64,000 bases of DNA from Liolophura sinensis (Eukaryota > Mollusca > Polyplacophora > Chitonida > Chitonidae): positions 12,719,501 through 12,783,500 of the forward strand of contig NC_088303.1 in NCBI RefSeq assembly GCF_032854445.1, in the 5' to 3' direction. The translations under genes and the position numbers were made by a program. Below are positions 42,161-55,478 of this stretch, in pieces. Positions within the stretch are counted from its first letter, which is position 1; each line of letters begins with the position of its first letter. Under the pieces are notes generated by a model. That model did no database searches. It was not told where the DNA came from and worked only from the letters and a program-made list of their open reading frames with translations.

Positions 42161-43850
42161 GAAGTCCTATGAACCGAGCGAAGTAATCAGCAAATATGAA
42201 AATGTGGAAAGAGACAAAGACCAGTTTCAGAGCTTATTAATCCACCAAAGAAAGAAAACTTTTTTCATTTCCGCAAATGTATAAGGATATGTATGATCAG
42301 AACCTCACAGTCAATGTAATTCACTTGATGACAGAGTTCTGAAGGAAATACGTGAAGGCTCCTTCTCGGAATTTGAAGTAAGTTTTAGAAGCAGTCCATA
42401 TGAACGCCCTGTCTTCAGCTTATGTTAAAATTTCAGAAACAGTCCATCTTAAAGCTTCAGATAAAAACGGGGCCTGAAGCTTTTTCGTTTAAAGTCCAAA
42501 ATTATAATATTTTGTACAAAACAAAATACTTGAATCTGGATGCTCAAATTTAGCTGAAATTTTACTACCACAACAAAGGCTCAACAGTCAAAATTGCATT
42601 CATTTCATGCATTTATTTAAGAGTTTAATTTACAATATAGTTTTAGGCTAATGCCAAGAATCGCTCCATTAAACAAGCCACTCCTTGTTTGTCACTCCTA
42701 ATAACTTCTGTCAGATCATAAGAATGTTCATATGTGATGTGACGAGCTTACTCCTCAGCCCCGTCTTTTATTTCACAACTTGTAGAACTATGATACTATT
42801 GGTGAATACAGACAGAGCACAAATGCGCTTTGGCGTTTGTTTTGTATTGTGATGGATATTACTAAACCTGACGCGACTTCCTCATCGGCACCACTGTTTG
42901 TCATTCTCATCAAATCAGCCCAATTTTAACTCGTAATGACATAGCTGACCGGATGTGGTATATGAATGCACATGTAGCAGAAGAGAGCGGTTAGCATTCC
43001 TGTAACATTTCCGTCGTAATGCACAGTGGTTTCTCCTGAAAATTCAAAGTATTACGGACAGTTGATATTAAACTGTACCAAATGGCTGTGTGTCGAAGAT
43101 ACTTCTCCACGTTCTGCATTTGTTTAAAGAAAAAGGGTAACCATCAGCAAACTTCCAGCAGCCATCTGTGCCACGACTTGCCATGACGGATGGGCTGGCC
43201 GTGAACTACATCATTATCGACATAAACACCAAATTAGTTCAGAGCGGAGCCAATTATTGTGGGCTAAAACGGTGTCGTCAACAGGAGACGTTATGCAGGA
43301 GCCCTGAAGACGGCATCTTAATTTAATGTCATCATATTGGATATATCAGTGTTATCTAAACTTCAGCCCCATTAGATGATTTATCACAGTACAGGTGTGT
43401 GGAATCCAATTTAGAGCGTAAAAAGCACAATACAGCGGAGACCTCTGGCCAGGCACAGTGCCGTTATAGATTTAGTTGTTTCACCTCACCGTTGTTTACA
43501 ATACTGACGGTCTGTCAGGAACTGCCAGTGCGAAAACCAATTAAGAGCGGCGGTATGAGGAGCGCATTGTCTCCTTACCCAGAAGGTTTTGTACGGTCTT
43601 TGATTCCTCATTACAGCGGTGTGACAAAGTCCTATTTGCGCCATCCTCCAAACATCCTCGTTGGTGGCGTATTGATTGCAGCCTGTAATTATGGCGTGTT
43701 GCAAGGAGGTGGGCTATTAAGCCATGGGGTTGATGACGCCTGTAGTCGGATGTGAGAATGAGAAGCTGTAAATGATCACACATCAAATAACTATCGCAAT
43801 GAGTCTACTCTGAGAGAGGGCTATGCAAGTATTACTAACGTAAAATACTT
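42161..43850. other. No recognisable gene
   Basis: A plus-strand ORF at 43399-43755 (118 codons) has no motif I recognise. The stretch 42960-43780 has more CpG than its surroundings but no other support for function. Confidence 0.4.
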
Positions 43851-45510
43851 AGCGCATGGTAAAACAGAGAACATAATACAAACAAGCCAATACAAGGATC
43901 ATATAGTACAAACCTTTAGCGCGTGATAAAACATAGATCATAATACCAACACTTAACGCACAATATAAACAGGACGCACGATGAAACAGGACGCACGATG
44001 AAACAGGGATCGTACCACAAACACGAATGCATGCCTGAGGTACAAACAGGACGCACAATAAAAAAATCAGGGATCATACTACAAACGCATAGTACAAAGA
44101 AACGGGGACCCCTTTCACAAAGCGCACGCAGCGTTACATGCACGTAGTTACCATGGCGACGTAATACCTACAAGGAACCAAGGAAGTTGAGTGCTCACAG
44201 CGCTGCGCATGTTTGTGAAACGAGCCCCCGGGCGCGCGATAAAATAGGGATCATACTACAAACACTTAACGCATACATATGTAGTACAAACAGGTCGTGC
44301 CAACAGGAATAAAACAAGGGTCATAGTAAAACACAGCAAACAATAAAACAAGGACCATAGTGCAAACAAAGCACATGGTAATACGATCACGCATGATAAA
44401 ACATAGATCATATAGTACAATCACGATAAAGCTGGGATCATAGTACAAACAAGATAAAAAGGGGATCACAGTACAAACACCTAAAACAGGGATCACAGTA
44501 TAAATACGACGCAAGATAAAACATGGATCATGGTAAAAGGTAAAACACGAATCAGAGTATAAACACTAAGTGCATGATAAACCAGTGATAATATAGTATA
44601 AACTCAGCAGATATAAACTCAAAGAAACGTCACAGTACAAACATGTTTCAGCCGGGATCACTGTACAAACCCTTAACACACTATAAAACAGGGATCATAG
44701 TATAAACACGACACATCATAAAACATCGACCATATTCCGCAAACACGACGCATGAAAGATTAAAGATCACAATATAAACACAATAAAATAGGGACCATGT
44801 ACTACAAACACGACGCAGGGTAGACCAGGGATCACAGTACAAACACCACAAAACAAGGATCTTACAGTACAAACTTGACACAAGGTAGACCGGGGATGAC
44901 AGTATAAACACAATAAAACAGGGATCATACAGTACAAACATAACACAAGGTAGACCAGGGATCATAGTATAAACACAATAAAACAGGGATCATACAGTAC
45001 AAACTTGACACAAGGTAGACCGGGGATGACAGTATAAACACAATAAAACAGGGATCATACAGTACAAACACGACGCAAAGGTAGACCAGGGATCACAGTA
45101 CAAACACCACAAAACAAGGATCTTACAGTACAAACTTGACACAAGGTAGACCGGGGATGACAGTATAAACACAATAAAAAAGGGATCATACAGTACAAAC
45201 ACGACGCAAGGTAGACCAGGGATCATAGTATAAACACAATAAAACAGGGATCATGTAGTACAAACACGACGCAAGGTAGACCAGGGATCACAGTACAAAC
45301 ACCATAAAACAGGGACCATGTGGTACACACACGACGCAGGGTAGACCAGGGATCACAGTACAAACACCATAAAACAGGGATCAATATACAAACACGATAA
45401 AACAGGGATCATACAGTACAAACACGACGCAGGGTAGACGAGGGATCATAGTACAAATACAATAAAACAGGGACCATGTTAGAAACACGGAGTGAATAAC
45501 GCATAATTTT
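43850..45510. repeat. ~65-bp minisatellite of two half-units
   Basis: Half-units are GGGATCATAGTACAAACACG with ACGCAAGGTAGACCA, and GGGATCACAGTACAAACACA with ATAAAACA. Copies are most regular at 44680-45480 and degenerate before that. A MITE interrupts it near 44.1-44.2 kb. Confidence 0.9.
44102..44234. mobile_element. Short MITE-like element with terminal inverted repeats
   Basis: The left end GGGGACCCCTTTCACAAAGC (continuing GCACGCAGCG) pairs with the reverse complement of the right end, GGGGGCTCGTTTCACAAACA (continuing TGCGCAGCG). Total length is about 130 bp with no coding capacity. It interrupts the flanking minisatellite and has a clearly different, CpG-rich composition. Confidence 0.65.
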
Positions 45511-45904
45511 CACATACATGTAGGCAATAAGTCTAGTTTCTAGATGCCATGCATACTAGTAATGCCAAAGACAACAATATCATTACATTTACACGCATGA
45601 AATCTTCGATTCTAATCAGTAGAATACACATCCAGTTGTCCGTCATTTTGAGTGATAATGGTTATTTTATCGCCAGTAATGATGTTCTGCAATGATATCA
45701 GCACAGACACAGGTCCCTCAGCCGCCCGTTATGTGTGACGATTTTAGTCTGTGTGCATTTTGCCGGGAAATTGCTTTATATTCTTGAGAACACTATTACG
45801 TACATATGCCAATGACAATGGACACTGTTGCTCAGGTGAAAGTCTCCACATCTACCAAATCAGTTGTTTGACTGCTTTCAATTAAAGGTAACATTGATCT
45901 AATG

Positions 45905-47090
45905 ATGATGGTTTGCTTCGAAGGTAGCTTTTGGAGAAACACCTAAACATAATGATGATGGTGGTTTGGTTGGATGTCGGCTCGCTTCAACATTATGACA
46001 ATGATGGTTTGCTTGTACGCACCATTCTGGAGAAGCACCAAAATACAATGACGATGATCGTATGTTTGGATTTCGGCTTCATTCTAGAGAAACACCTCAA
46101 CATGATGACGATGACGGTTTCCTTGTATGCCGGCACCATTCTGGAGAAGCACCAAAATACAATGACGACGATCGTATGTTTGGATTTCGGCTTCATTCTA
46201 GAGAAACACCTCAACATGATGACGATGATGGTTTCCTTGTATGCCGGCACCATTCTGGAGAAGCACCAAAATACAATGACGACGATCGTATGTTTGGATT
46301 TCGGCTCCATTCTAGAGAAACACCTCAACATAATGACGATGATGGTTTGCTTGGATGTCAGCTCCACTTTAGGGAAACACCTGGACATGATGATGACGGT
46401 TTACTTGGGCTTCGGTTCCATTTTGGAGGAACTCTTAAACACGATGATGAAGGTTTGTTTGGATGTCGGCTCCATACTAGAGAAACCTGAACATGGTGAC
46501 GATGATGGTGACGATGGTGGGTTTGCTTGGACGCTAGTTCCATTCGTTGACGATGACGATGAAAGTTTGCTTGTATGTCGGCTCCATTCTAGAGAAACAC
46601 CTAAACGTGACGATGATGGTTTGCATAGATGTCGGCTCCATTCTAAACACAATGATGATGGTTTCCTTCGATGTCTAGAGAAACACCTAAACATGGTGAT
46701 GATGGTTTGTTTGAATGAAGCCTCCATTCTAGAGAAACGCCTCAACATGATGATGATGATGGTTTGCTTAGGCGTCGACTATATTCAATAGAAACATCTA
46801 AACACGCTGACAATTGTTTGCTTGAATGTGGGCTCCATTCTAGAGAAACACCTGGAGATGATGATGATGGTTTGAATAGATGTCGGCTCCATTCTAGAGA
46901 AACACCTGAACATAAGGACGATGATGGTTTGCTTGGGTGTTGGCTCCATTCTAAAGAAACATCTGAAAATGATGATGATGCTTTGCTTGGATGTTGGCTC
47001 CATTCTAGAGAAACACCTAAACATGACGACGATGATGATGATGGTTTGTTTGTATGTCTGCTCCATTTTAAGAAACACCGAAACACTAAA
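45905..47090. repeat. 57-bp minisatellite, ~20 copies
   Basis: The unit is GATGATGGTTTGCTTGGATG, TCGGCTCCATTCTAGAGAAA then CACCTAAACATGATGAC. The 57-bp length (19 codons) keeps frames open on both strands, giving a 286-codon plus ORF and several minus ORFs. No unit-independent coding evidence is visible. Confidence 0.93.
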
Positions 47091-48765
47091 ATAATGACGA
47101 TGGTACGATGGTTGTCATGGCTCCATATGACGACTCCAGGTGTATCTGGAGTGTTAAATAACACACATCTATCTCTGTTTGAACCGTGTCATTATAACAT
47201 CCACACAACCCATGCATCGAACGTACACTCAGTCCCATGATAGAATCTAGATACAAAGTCTGCCCTTCCAGACACTTCACAACAACCAACCTAAAGAAAA
47301 AAGAGGGAGACCAACAGAACAACAGAAATGAATAAAAATGAACAAATTAATTACTAATATTATTTCCTTGGTTAACAAATGCATTCATAATGATCGTATG
47401 CTCTCTCTCTTATATAGCAACACATCAATCTGAAAATGATGGGCGGATTTATTATCATATATGTACCGGTATTTTCGTAGGTCTTAAAATTACATGTTCT
47501 GGATCTTGATTGAATAGTCTGACCAAGCGAAAAGGAATTTATCCAGCAATCATCCCACGTTACTTGTATGCCTCTAAAAACTCATTGTTTGTGTACACGT
47601 GATCACGTCCACCCCCTGTGCATAACGATCAGTTTTGTTAGGTCTCCATTATAAATGCGATCAGCTTGACTTGTTCCGATGTGGAGACCCACATCTGCTG
47701 AATGCTATCGGATTTCAATCAAGCTTTCAATCGGATTAACCGTGTGTGGGTTATGTCAGTCAATGTCATATCATAACCTGGGATCATACCATGGAAAACT
47801 ATATTGGTTTAGGAGTAAGACTGGAGACATTTAGTCTGCTTGTATTGGAAAACAAAATCATTAACTCAGTCAGCTGTGAAGGATCTGCTGTTTGTATTGG
47901 GAGATTTTAAGATTCTGAAAAACAAAAATACCAAATATCCAGATCGACAGAGGGATCATTATATGATTTGAATATGATGGACTAATTAGGATGCTGCAAT
48001 AAATGAAGCAAATTGAATTTCTGGGAGATTGAACGCTTCTGGTATGACATCAATTATTCAGAAATTCGTCGCGGTTATAGCATCGGAAAATAAAACTGAC
48101 TGTGCTATAACACCGGCAGCTATGTTTTGTCGGCTACTACATCGTGTAATAAGTTTGTCCTGCTTGTGAATCTATTGTAATCGGCTGATGGTAGTATCTG
48201 AAGTGTGCCTGTACCTGTTGTAAAGTTAAAATGCAAAATGCCAAATGATAGATGGGAGACACGAAAATACATGGACCGACAAGTTCCAACAAAAACTCGA
48301 TACCAAACACGGCGGATAGACCCGTATGACCCTTCTTGGGTTGGAGAGGCCAAGACTTAAAGTACCAACCAGAACCCATATTTCAATTCACAAACGAATA
48401 ATAGAGCCGTCTTCATTTCTCAGAACACTCGAGGAAGAAATTGTTTGGACGAAGTGTGAAAGTCCTCGGTGAAGGCATTCCTCCCATCTAGTTAACGACA
48501 AATCATTCAGCATGAGGAGCGCTTAAAATATCTGATATTAGACACACCTCTCTGATGTTCAATTCACGTCAATCTGATATCAACAAATTGCTATACCTCA
48601 ATCAAATTATGAAACACAGAAACTAAATACACATGCATACCCCTCAGACCATAATACTGAAGTACGACGTAAAACGCCAATCGTATAAATACATAAATCA
48701 AAGCATTAAAACATTGGACAGATGCATGCGTGGAGATGAATTCGCAGGATTGCTCGGCCTTTGTT
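47091..48765. other. No recognisable gene
   Basis: A good acceptor-like CCCTCTTTTTTCTTTAG on the minus strand near 47290-47310 precedes an open frame to 47086, but its product matches nothing I know. Confidence 0.4.
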
Positions 48766-49450
48766 GGGTGTTTGTGGAAAACTTGTTCTTTGTGGGGTAT
48801 TTGGTGTTTGTGGGAAACTTGGTGTTTGAGGAATCTTGGTGATTGAGGAGAACTTGGTGTTTGTTGGGAACTTGGTGCTTGTGGGAAATTTGGTGTTTGT
48901 GGGGAACTGGGTGTTTGTGGAGAACTTGTACTTTGTGAGGCACTTGTTGTTTGTGAGGTACTCGGTGTCTGTGTGGTTCTTGGTGTTTGTAGGGCACCTG
49001 GTGTTTGTGAGGAACTTGGTGTTTATAGAAATGGTGGTGTTTGAGGAGAATTTGGTGTTTGTGGAGAATTTGATTTTTGTGAAGTACTTGGTGTTTGTGT
49101 GGTGCTTGGTGTCTGTGGGGTACTTGATGTTTGTGCGGCACTTGGTGTTTGCGGGAAACATGAATTTGTGGGGTACCTGGTGTTTGTGAAGAACTTGGTT
49201 GTTTTGTGAGGAGCTTGGTGTTTGTAGAGGACCAGATGTTTACGCTGTACTTGGTGTTTGTGAGGTACCCGGTGTTTGTGGGGTACTTGGTGTTTGTTGG
49301 GTACATGGTGTTTGTGGGCATTTGGTGTTTGTGGGGTACTTGGTGTTTGTTGGCGACTTAATGTTTACAGGGTTCTTGATGTTTGTGGGGTACTTGGTGT
49401 TTGTGGGCTACTTGGTGTATGTAGGGCACATGGTGTTTGTTCATGCATCT
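48766..49450. repeat. 18-bp minisatellite, ~37 copies
   Basis: The unit is AACTTGGTGTTTGTGGGG. Its strict 18-bp period keeps a 207-codon minus frame and shorter plus frames open. These encode hexapeptide repeats of NTKFPT/KHQVPH type (minus) and NLVFVG type (plus). Confidence 0.93.
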
Positions 49451-49469
49451 GACAACGATTGCTGGCATC

Positions 49470-50155
49470 TCTGCGCTCGGTACAAGAAAAACATGAAAAC
49501 ATTGTGGTATGAGAACACTGTCGACATCTCTGCAGTCTGTATCCGACAACGGTTCCAGTAATATGGCATCTCTGCGGTCTGTATCTGACAACGATTCCAG
49601 TAATCTACAGCATGACAACATTTCCCGCATCTCTGCAGTCTGTATCCGACAACGGTTCCAGTAATCTACAGTATGAAAACATTTCTGGCATCTCTGCAGT
49701 CTGTATCTGACCACGATTCTTGTAACCTACAATACGAGGATCTCCGGTCGTAAGTGGGAAGGTCTGACAGCAACCTGCGGGTTATCGTGGGTTTCCCCCG
49801 GGTTCTGTCCGGTTTCCACCCACCATAATGCTGGTCGCCGTCGTATAAGTGAAATATCCTTGAGTGCGGCGTAAAACACCAATCAAATAAATAAATAATA
49901 TATACAGTATGAGGACACTGTTGGCATCTCTGCGGTATGTATCTGACGATTCCAGTAGCTTACATTATGCGGACACTATTGGAATCTCTGCAGTCTGTAT
50001 CTGACACCGATTCCGGTAACCTACAGTATGAGGACAGTGTTGGCATTTCTGTGGTCTGAATCTGAAAACGATTCTACAGATTCCATTAACCTACAGTGTG
50101 AAAACACTTTTGACATCTCTGCAGTCTTTATCTGACATCGAGTACGGTAACCTAA
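49470..50155. repeat. ~61-bp minisatellite interrupted by a SINE
   Basis: Units carry CATCTCTGCAGTCTGTATCT, GACAACGATTCCAGTAA and CCTACAGTATGAGGACA. Copies lie on both sides of the SINE fragment at 49741-49897. Confidence 0.88.
49741..49897 (+). mobile_element. 5'-truncated SINE
   Basis: The plus strand reads TCTCCGGTCGTAAGTGGGAA and TTTCCCCCGGGTTCTGTCCG, ending GCGTAAAACACCAATCAAAT plus AAAT repeats. The tRNA-like head is absent. Flanks TACAATACGAGGA and TACAGTATGAGGA suggest a target-site duplication, although they are also array units. Confidence 0.88.
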
Positions 50156-50174
50156 CCTTCTCACAAGACCTCCT

Positions 50175-50470
50175 CGAATCACGGCAGTCCTAACTGAAAA
50201 CCATGTAGACAATTGTGCAACACAACTGTCCTCACTGAAAACCATGCAGACAATTGTGCAGCACGATAGTCCTCACTGAAAACCATTCAGACAATTGTGC
50301 AGCACAAATAGTCCTCAATGAAAACCTTTCAGACAATTGTGCAGCACGATAGTCCTCATTGAAAACCATTCAGACAATTGTGCAGCACGACAGTCCTCGC
50401 GGAAAACCATTCAGACAATTGTGCGGCACGATAGTCCTCAATGAAAACCATGCCGACAACTGTCCAGATA
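50175..50470. repeat. 41-bp minisatellite, ~7 copies
   Basis: The unit is CCATTCAGACAATTGTGCAG then CACGATAGTCCTCACTGAAAA. Confidence 0.92.
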
Positions 50471-53394
50471 ATCGAGTCAACAACACAAACTTATATCAGC
50501 TTTACAGAGGAAGGTGCAGTCAAATCAATTTGACCCCAAATGCAAAGAATGCATTACATTTATAAATAGCTACTGCAATATCTATTGCCATTTAGAATGA
50601 CGACGGCGTGAAGAATGGAGGATCACCTATAGGCTGGAAAATGCTATAACTATTAGATGCTCTAGTTATACCTAGTTTCGGTAGCTTTTTACATTTTCTG
50701 TATACACAGAAGCATCGGAAGTGTATTGTGGAAGAGTAAAAGGGGTCTTAAATTTCATACAGACCAGTCAAGTATTTGTCCTTTTAGATGTTTATTTCAT
50801 CTGATAAAGCGTGCCCCCTTTACACACATAAGAGTTATTGTAGGTCTACATGTATAGAACAGTAACCTACATGTACATGTACAGTATAGTTACCAGCACA
50901 TGGAATGCGAGTTAAAACGTAATGCTGTCTCAAATGTAGATGTGTGCTGTAAACATTTTGTGACACGAGAAGATAAAATAGCCACTCTATAAATAAAGGT
51001 GGTGATGATATTACGAAGAACTGGTTAAAGACACTGACCAGTATACAAGCTGATATAAAAAAAGACATTTCACAACGTAATTTTGGATGTAACGGATGCA
51101 AAATGACGGAGTAAATTTAGAATAAACGATAGCTACACTGCTACATAAGCTTAAGATCGTACGCATTAGTCTCAAACTGCGCTCAACACAGGACACAACG
51201 ATGCTCAATGTGCAGTCCCTTTCTCCTCTTTTGTTGTGGTTTTGGAGTTTTCAACTGAGGTTTTGTTCTTTTCACTGGTTTTTAACATGTCTCTCTCTTT
51301 TATTTCATGCTAGATCATTTCACAACATTTACTGCTTGTCTGTTCCAATATGTTTTCGCCACGACGTCTGAAATACTGCCCACGTGGCGTCAAGCCGTAA
51401 TCATCAATTCCTTGTTTTGGCCAAGTATGGAGACTCGCAATCATGTGACAGTAGCCTCTCCCTAGTGACGTCACAACATGAATGGATCAGTGGATGCAGA
51501 GAAAAAATGTGCGCTAGTTGTGGTGACAAATATATGCCTCTTCTCATAGACAGAACAGGTACACAACCTGAGTATAGAAGGCAATGTCCTGCATGCACCG
51601 TTTCATCACAACGTAATCTCTATCTCAACACGCAAATCGATGTCTCTGGAGAGTAGGCGGATTTTCCCGGACAATGGATTTATGATCATTTTGATCTATA
51701 GGCCATTATTCACTATGTAACAGGCACATGTATCCCGTATGAGGATGCCGGTAGTTTATGGTCGCCAGGCGGCGCCCCGAAAGTCTACGAAATCCTCCCT
51801 AGACGCGGATAAACTCTCGTAACATCTCCGCCTAATGTGTTTTACTTGGAACTGAGATGTAGCCTGAGTGCTTTACAAGACAAACAAATGCCTCTATTAC
51901 CGTCACACTTGTGACACGTCCCCATGTTTGCACTGACGACAGTGAGAGTGTGTGTAGGACGTGTCGACAGGACTGGGTTTTTTTTTAAGCTATGTACAGA
52001 ACATGAGGCAATACACCCTCGCTGACCAAATGTCCTCTTAGTACGCTGTACACATACATCTGCACTGGCTGAGGCCGAAATAAACCGTAAAGCAAAGCAT
52101 AAAGCAGTATATGATACAAAATCCATTATCATGCAAACCATAAATCTTAACAACTGTACTCAATTCTTTTTTTATCTTACAAGGAAAACCAAGCCGTTCC
52201 ACTAAACTGGCTGAAATGTCTCTCACTGAGAACAGACGTTTCAGTATACAAGTCAATATGAGAGTGAGGGGTGCTTCAAAGTGATACTAACATCCGTCAA
52301 GACGTTACAGCACATTTCAAACACATGTACTGACTATATCGGTATTGAACTTTAACCCCCAAAATATCTACAAGAGCATTTTAAGACGTACAATTCTTGT
52401 CAGTCTGTAGTAATCTATTAATTTAAAAAAAAAAGAAGTAATCTATTAATTTTAACAGAAAGTCTGATGTCTGAGTGATGCTAGAATGTATTCCGTTTAA
52501 ATAACACAATACTGTGCCATATTCAACATAATATCGTGTTAATCTGATAAACTCTTTATGTCAAATTAATAAAATATGTGTGTTATATTTAACAGAACAA
52601 TCTGCTGCAATAACAGAAGACATTCTAGCTTCACTCAGACAATAGACTTTGTCAAAACTAACAGATTAATTTGTTTCACGGTAGCCAGCAGGACCTTGAC
52701 CAAAGTATTCACATATTTCAAAATCTGCTCTCGCTAGTTCGACTCTGTCCTTACGACAGCAGTAAAAGTGGAATAATCTTAAATACATGCACATGGCACA
52801 AAACACTTATCAAAGAAATAAATTAATGAACAATTAACTCTTACACCACAAGAATTGGACACAAACAATAAATAAACGATCGACTTGGAAAACAGGAAAT
52901 GAAAAAGAGTTGTGTAGTTTGAACCCACGCGTTTGGAAATAGAAATGGCTTTCCAATTGAGTAGACTGAGATGAAACACTTCGATATATCACAAGTGTTG
53001 TGAACGACGAAGCCAATCAACGCCGATAAAGCGTACAGTACACCAAATGTATGAAACACTGAAAAAACGCACATTATGCCGTGAAACTTCAAAAGCCGGC
53101 ATAAAAAAAGACAGGAGTCTCGCTTCTATATATGGCTATTAATCCATATTTGTAATAAATGCTCATTAAGACATGAAAAACAATTTTGGCCTTCATTTCT
53201 ATGAATTTAAAAAGACATTTTTTCTAGATAATTATTTAAAAAATTAACCTATGAATAGTAATGCTTAAAAAACGTTTTGATGTACAATTATTTCTCATTT
53301 AAAAGATTCTATTTGATTTAATTAAACTTCATATTATAGCATAGCATAACCCAAATTGGGTTAAAACAGAAAAACTACGAACCAGATTAGCTAC
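50471..53394. other. No recognisable gene
   Basis: Several chance ORFs are present. The plus-strand ORF at 51384-51656 has two Cys-x2-Cys pairs (CASC and CPAC) but no fold I can name. Confidence 0.4.
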
Positions 53395-53580
53395 TTAAAG
53401 TAATAAAGATAACCAAATCATAAAGATAACAAAATCATAATAATATAAACCAAATAACAATACATGTAATATAAGCCAAATCATAAAGATATCCAAACCA
53501 TAATGATAACCAATCATGATAATAACCAAATCATAATGATATAAACCAAATCACAATGATAACCAAATCATAACAACAGA
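53395..53580. repeat. AT-rich ~18-bp tandem repeat
   Basis: Degenerate units of AACCAAATCATAATGATA recur about ten times. Confidence 0.8.
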
Positions 53581-55206
53581 TTTAATTAATGAAACCGGAC
53601 TATAGCGTTATAAAATATGCACAATTCTTCATGTTGTACAGAAAGAGAGATTAACAATGGGCGCAATTCGTCTGTTTTAAAATATAGTGAATGCACATTG
53701 ATTGGACGAATAACATGTAAACAAGAATGTCATATCTGGTAGATAAAAGCAAATATAGAATCCTGTCAAACGAGCATTACAGTTTATTTAGTATAACTGT
53801 TTCTATCATGATAAAAGAGGCTTTCCAAAACCACACACTGCTATACAGTAGGCCGAGTCCCCATTCAACAAACTTACTAAAAAGCTACAAAAACACCGCC
53901 ATGACGAACTTATAGAACACTTCCATGATACTTGTATAGTGGAAATACAGGTAACTTGATATATCCAATGTCCAATGCCTTAAAGATACATCTGTGCAGT
54001 AAATTGGGTGCTTAAAACCGAGTAATGAAGCACAATGTCTCCACATTTCCGAAGTTACTCCAAGAATGTACCGTTTTATAGTATATGTACTACTGATCTT
54101 TTCGGAATACAAGGACGAATAAACCGGAACGAGATGCAAAGCTTTCAAACTATGACCTCTCAAACACACCGCATTACATACTGTATATAAAAAGTCTACA
54201 TAAAAATCTCCATTCAAAATAATGTGACAATATTCCTTAATTCCTTAACAAAAAAAAAAACAATCATTTCACAAGACTGGTGAGTGAAATATGCAGTCTT
54301 TAAAACACAACATGTAATGTATAATTATCTTACCATGCACAAAACTTTAACACTGTCCGAATGGACCAAACTATACATACGTGTACATGTACCCAGTTTA
54401 CAGCACAATACGTTAATGAAGGTCAGAAATCTCGCCCTGAAAATTTCACCACCCACATCATGTACATGAGAAAATCTGAGTATGGCACATCTTCAAAATA
54501 TCTTTAAAATCTTAATATACACCCTGTTAATTAACATTTAGAGGATTACAAAATAAAATACATGTACATTTAGGCACTTAACACACTGGAAAATTACCCT
54601 TTCTCTGCATGCCGATACAGTATAAAAAAGTATACAATGATACTTTGTATACTTTTTAGTACTGTATACAATGATACAGTATAATGAGCAGATAGGCAGA
54701 GGGTATGTTAGTTTACAAAGTATTGGAAAACACTAACGCCTGTATACATTTATGACAAAAAAACGAAAGAAATAGCTAGTTCTATACACAAATATAACAA
54801 ATCAAAATAACCGTTAAGACCCTTTTGTTGTCCACCAAATATTGGCAGTATAGCACGTCATTAGTGTGGCACGCGGGCAAACATGTCAGAAGGGCACTCG
54901 ATTGACATGTAGCAAACAGTCAGGCATTAATGAGATCTACCAGAAAATAACACTCTGCCACAAAAAGCACTGTAGTTCGGCATCAATTGGCACTTTTAAA
55001 AATAAAACGTATATATAAGATATGGCACGATATGGCATAAAGACATAGTTACATGAATAGCAGGATCATGTGCACATTTAAGATGGAATTGTTCTGATCC
55101 AATAGTTAAAAAGAAAAATATCTTTTTCGTCCATATCCTAACAATAGCATATATGTAGCATGTAGGCAGTTACATGTCAAGTATTATTGGTACACACATA
55201 AAATAT
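53581..55206. other. No recognisable gene; contains a palindrome
   Basis: A near-perfect inverted repeat lies at about 54617-54685 (AAAAAAGTATACAATGATAC against TTTGTATACTTTTT, with a further CAGTAT/ATACTG pair). Nothing else is recognised. Confidence 0.5.
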
Positions 55207-55478
55207 TTATTTATTTATTTATTTATTTGATTGTGTTTTACGCCATACTCAAGAATATTTCACTTATACGATGGCGGCCAGCATTATGGTGGGTGGAAAC
55301 CGGGCAGAGCCGGGGGGAAACCCACGACCATCCGCAGGTTGCCGACAGACCTTCCCACGTACGGCCGGAGAGGAAGCCAGCACGAGCTGGACTTGAACTC
55401 ACAGCCACCGCATTGGTGAGAGACTCCTGGGTCATTACGCTGGACTAGCCAGCTAACCAACTGAGCCACGGAGGCCCC
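55207..55478 (-). mobile_element. tRNA-derived SINE, full length, with perfect target-site duplication
   Basis: Reverse orientation gives GGGGGCCTCCGTGGCTCAGT (A-box), GAGTTCAAGTCCAGCTC (B-box), the conserved body and a tail of AAAT repeats. It is flanked by perfect 14-bp duplications CACACATAAAATAT at 55193-55206 and 55479-55492, so it is a young insertion. Its tail provides the first AATAAA hexamers downstream of the HAD-CHDH stop codon. Confidence 0.95.

Noticed and set aside
43399-43755. 118-codon plus-strand ORF
   Set aside because: No domain or family resemblance, and opposite-strand frames of similar length overlap it.
45931-46791. 286-codon Asp/His/Leu-rich ORF
   Set aside because: Product of the 57-bp array; the opposite strand is equally open.
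47086-47322. Possible terminal exon after a strong acceptor-like tract on the minus strand
   Set aside because: The translated product matches no known protein and it overlaps the end of the 57-bp array.
48698-49321. 207-codon Asn/Thr/Lys/His/Pro repeat ORF
   Set aside because: Product of the strict 18-bp array.
51384-51656. Cys-rich ORF with CASC and CPAC pairs, possible zinc finger
   Set aside because: Spacing and residues fit no known zinc-binding family and there is no supporting gene context.
55440-55478. tRNA gene
   Set aside because: The A- and B-box sequences belong to the SINE head; there is no complete cloverleaf.
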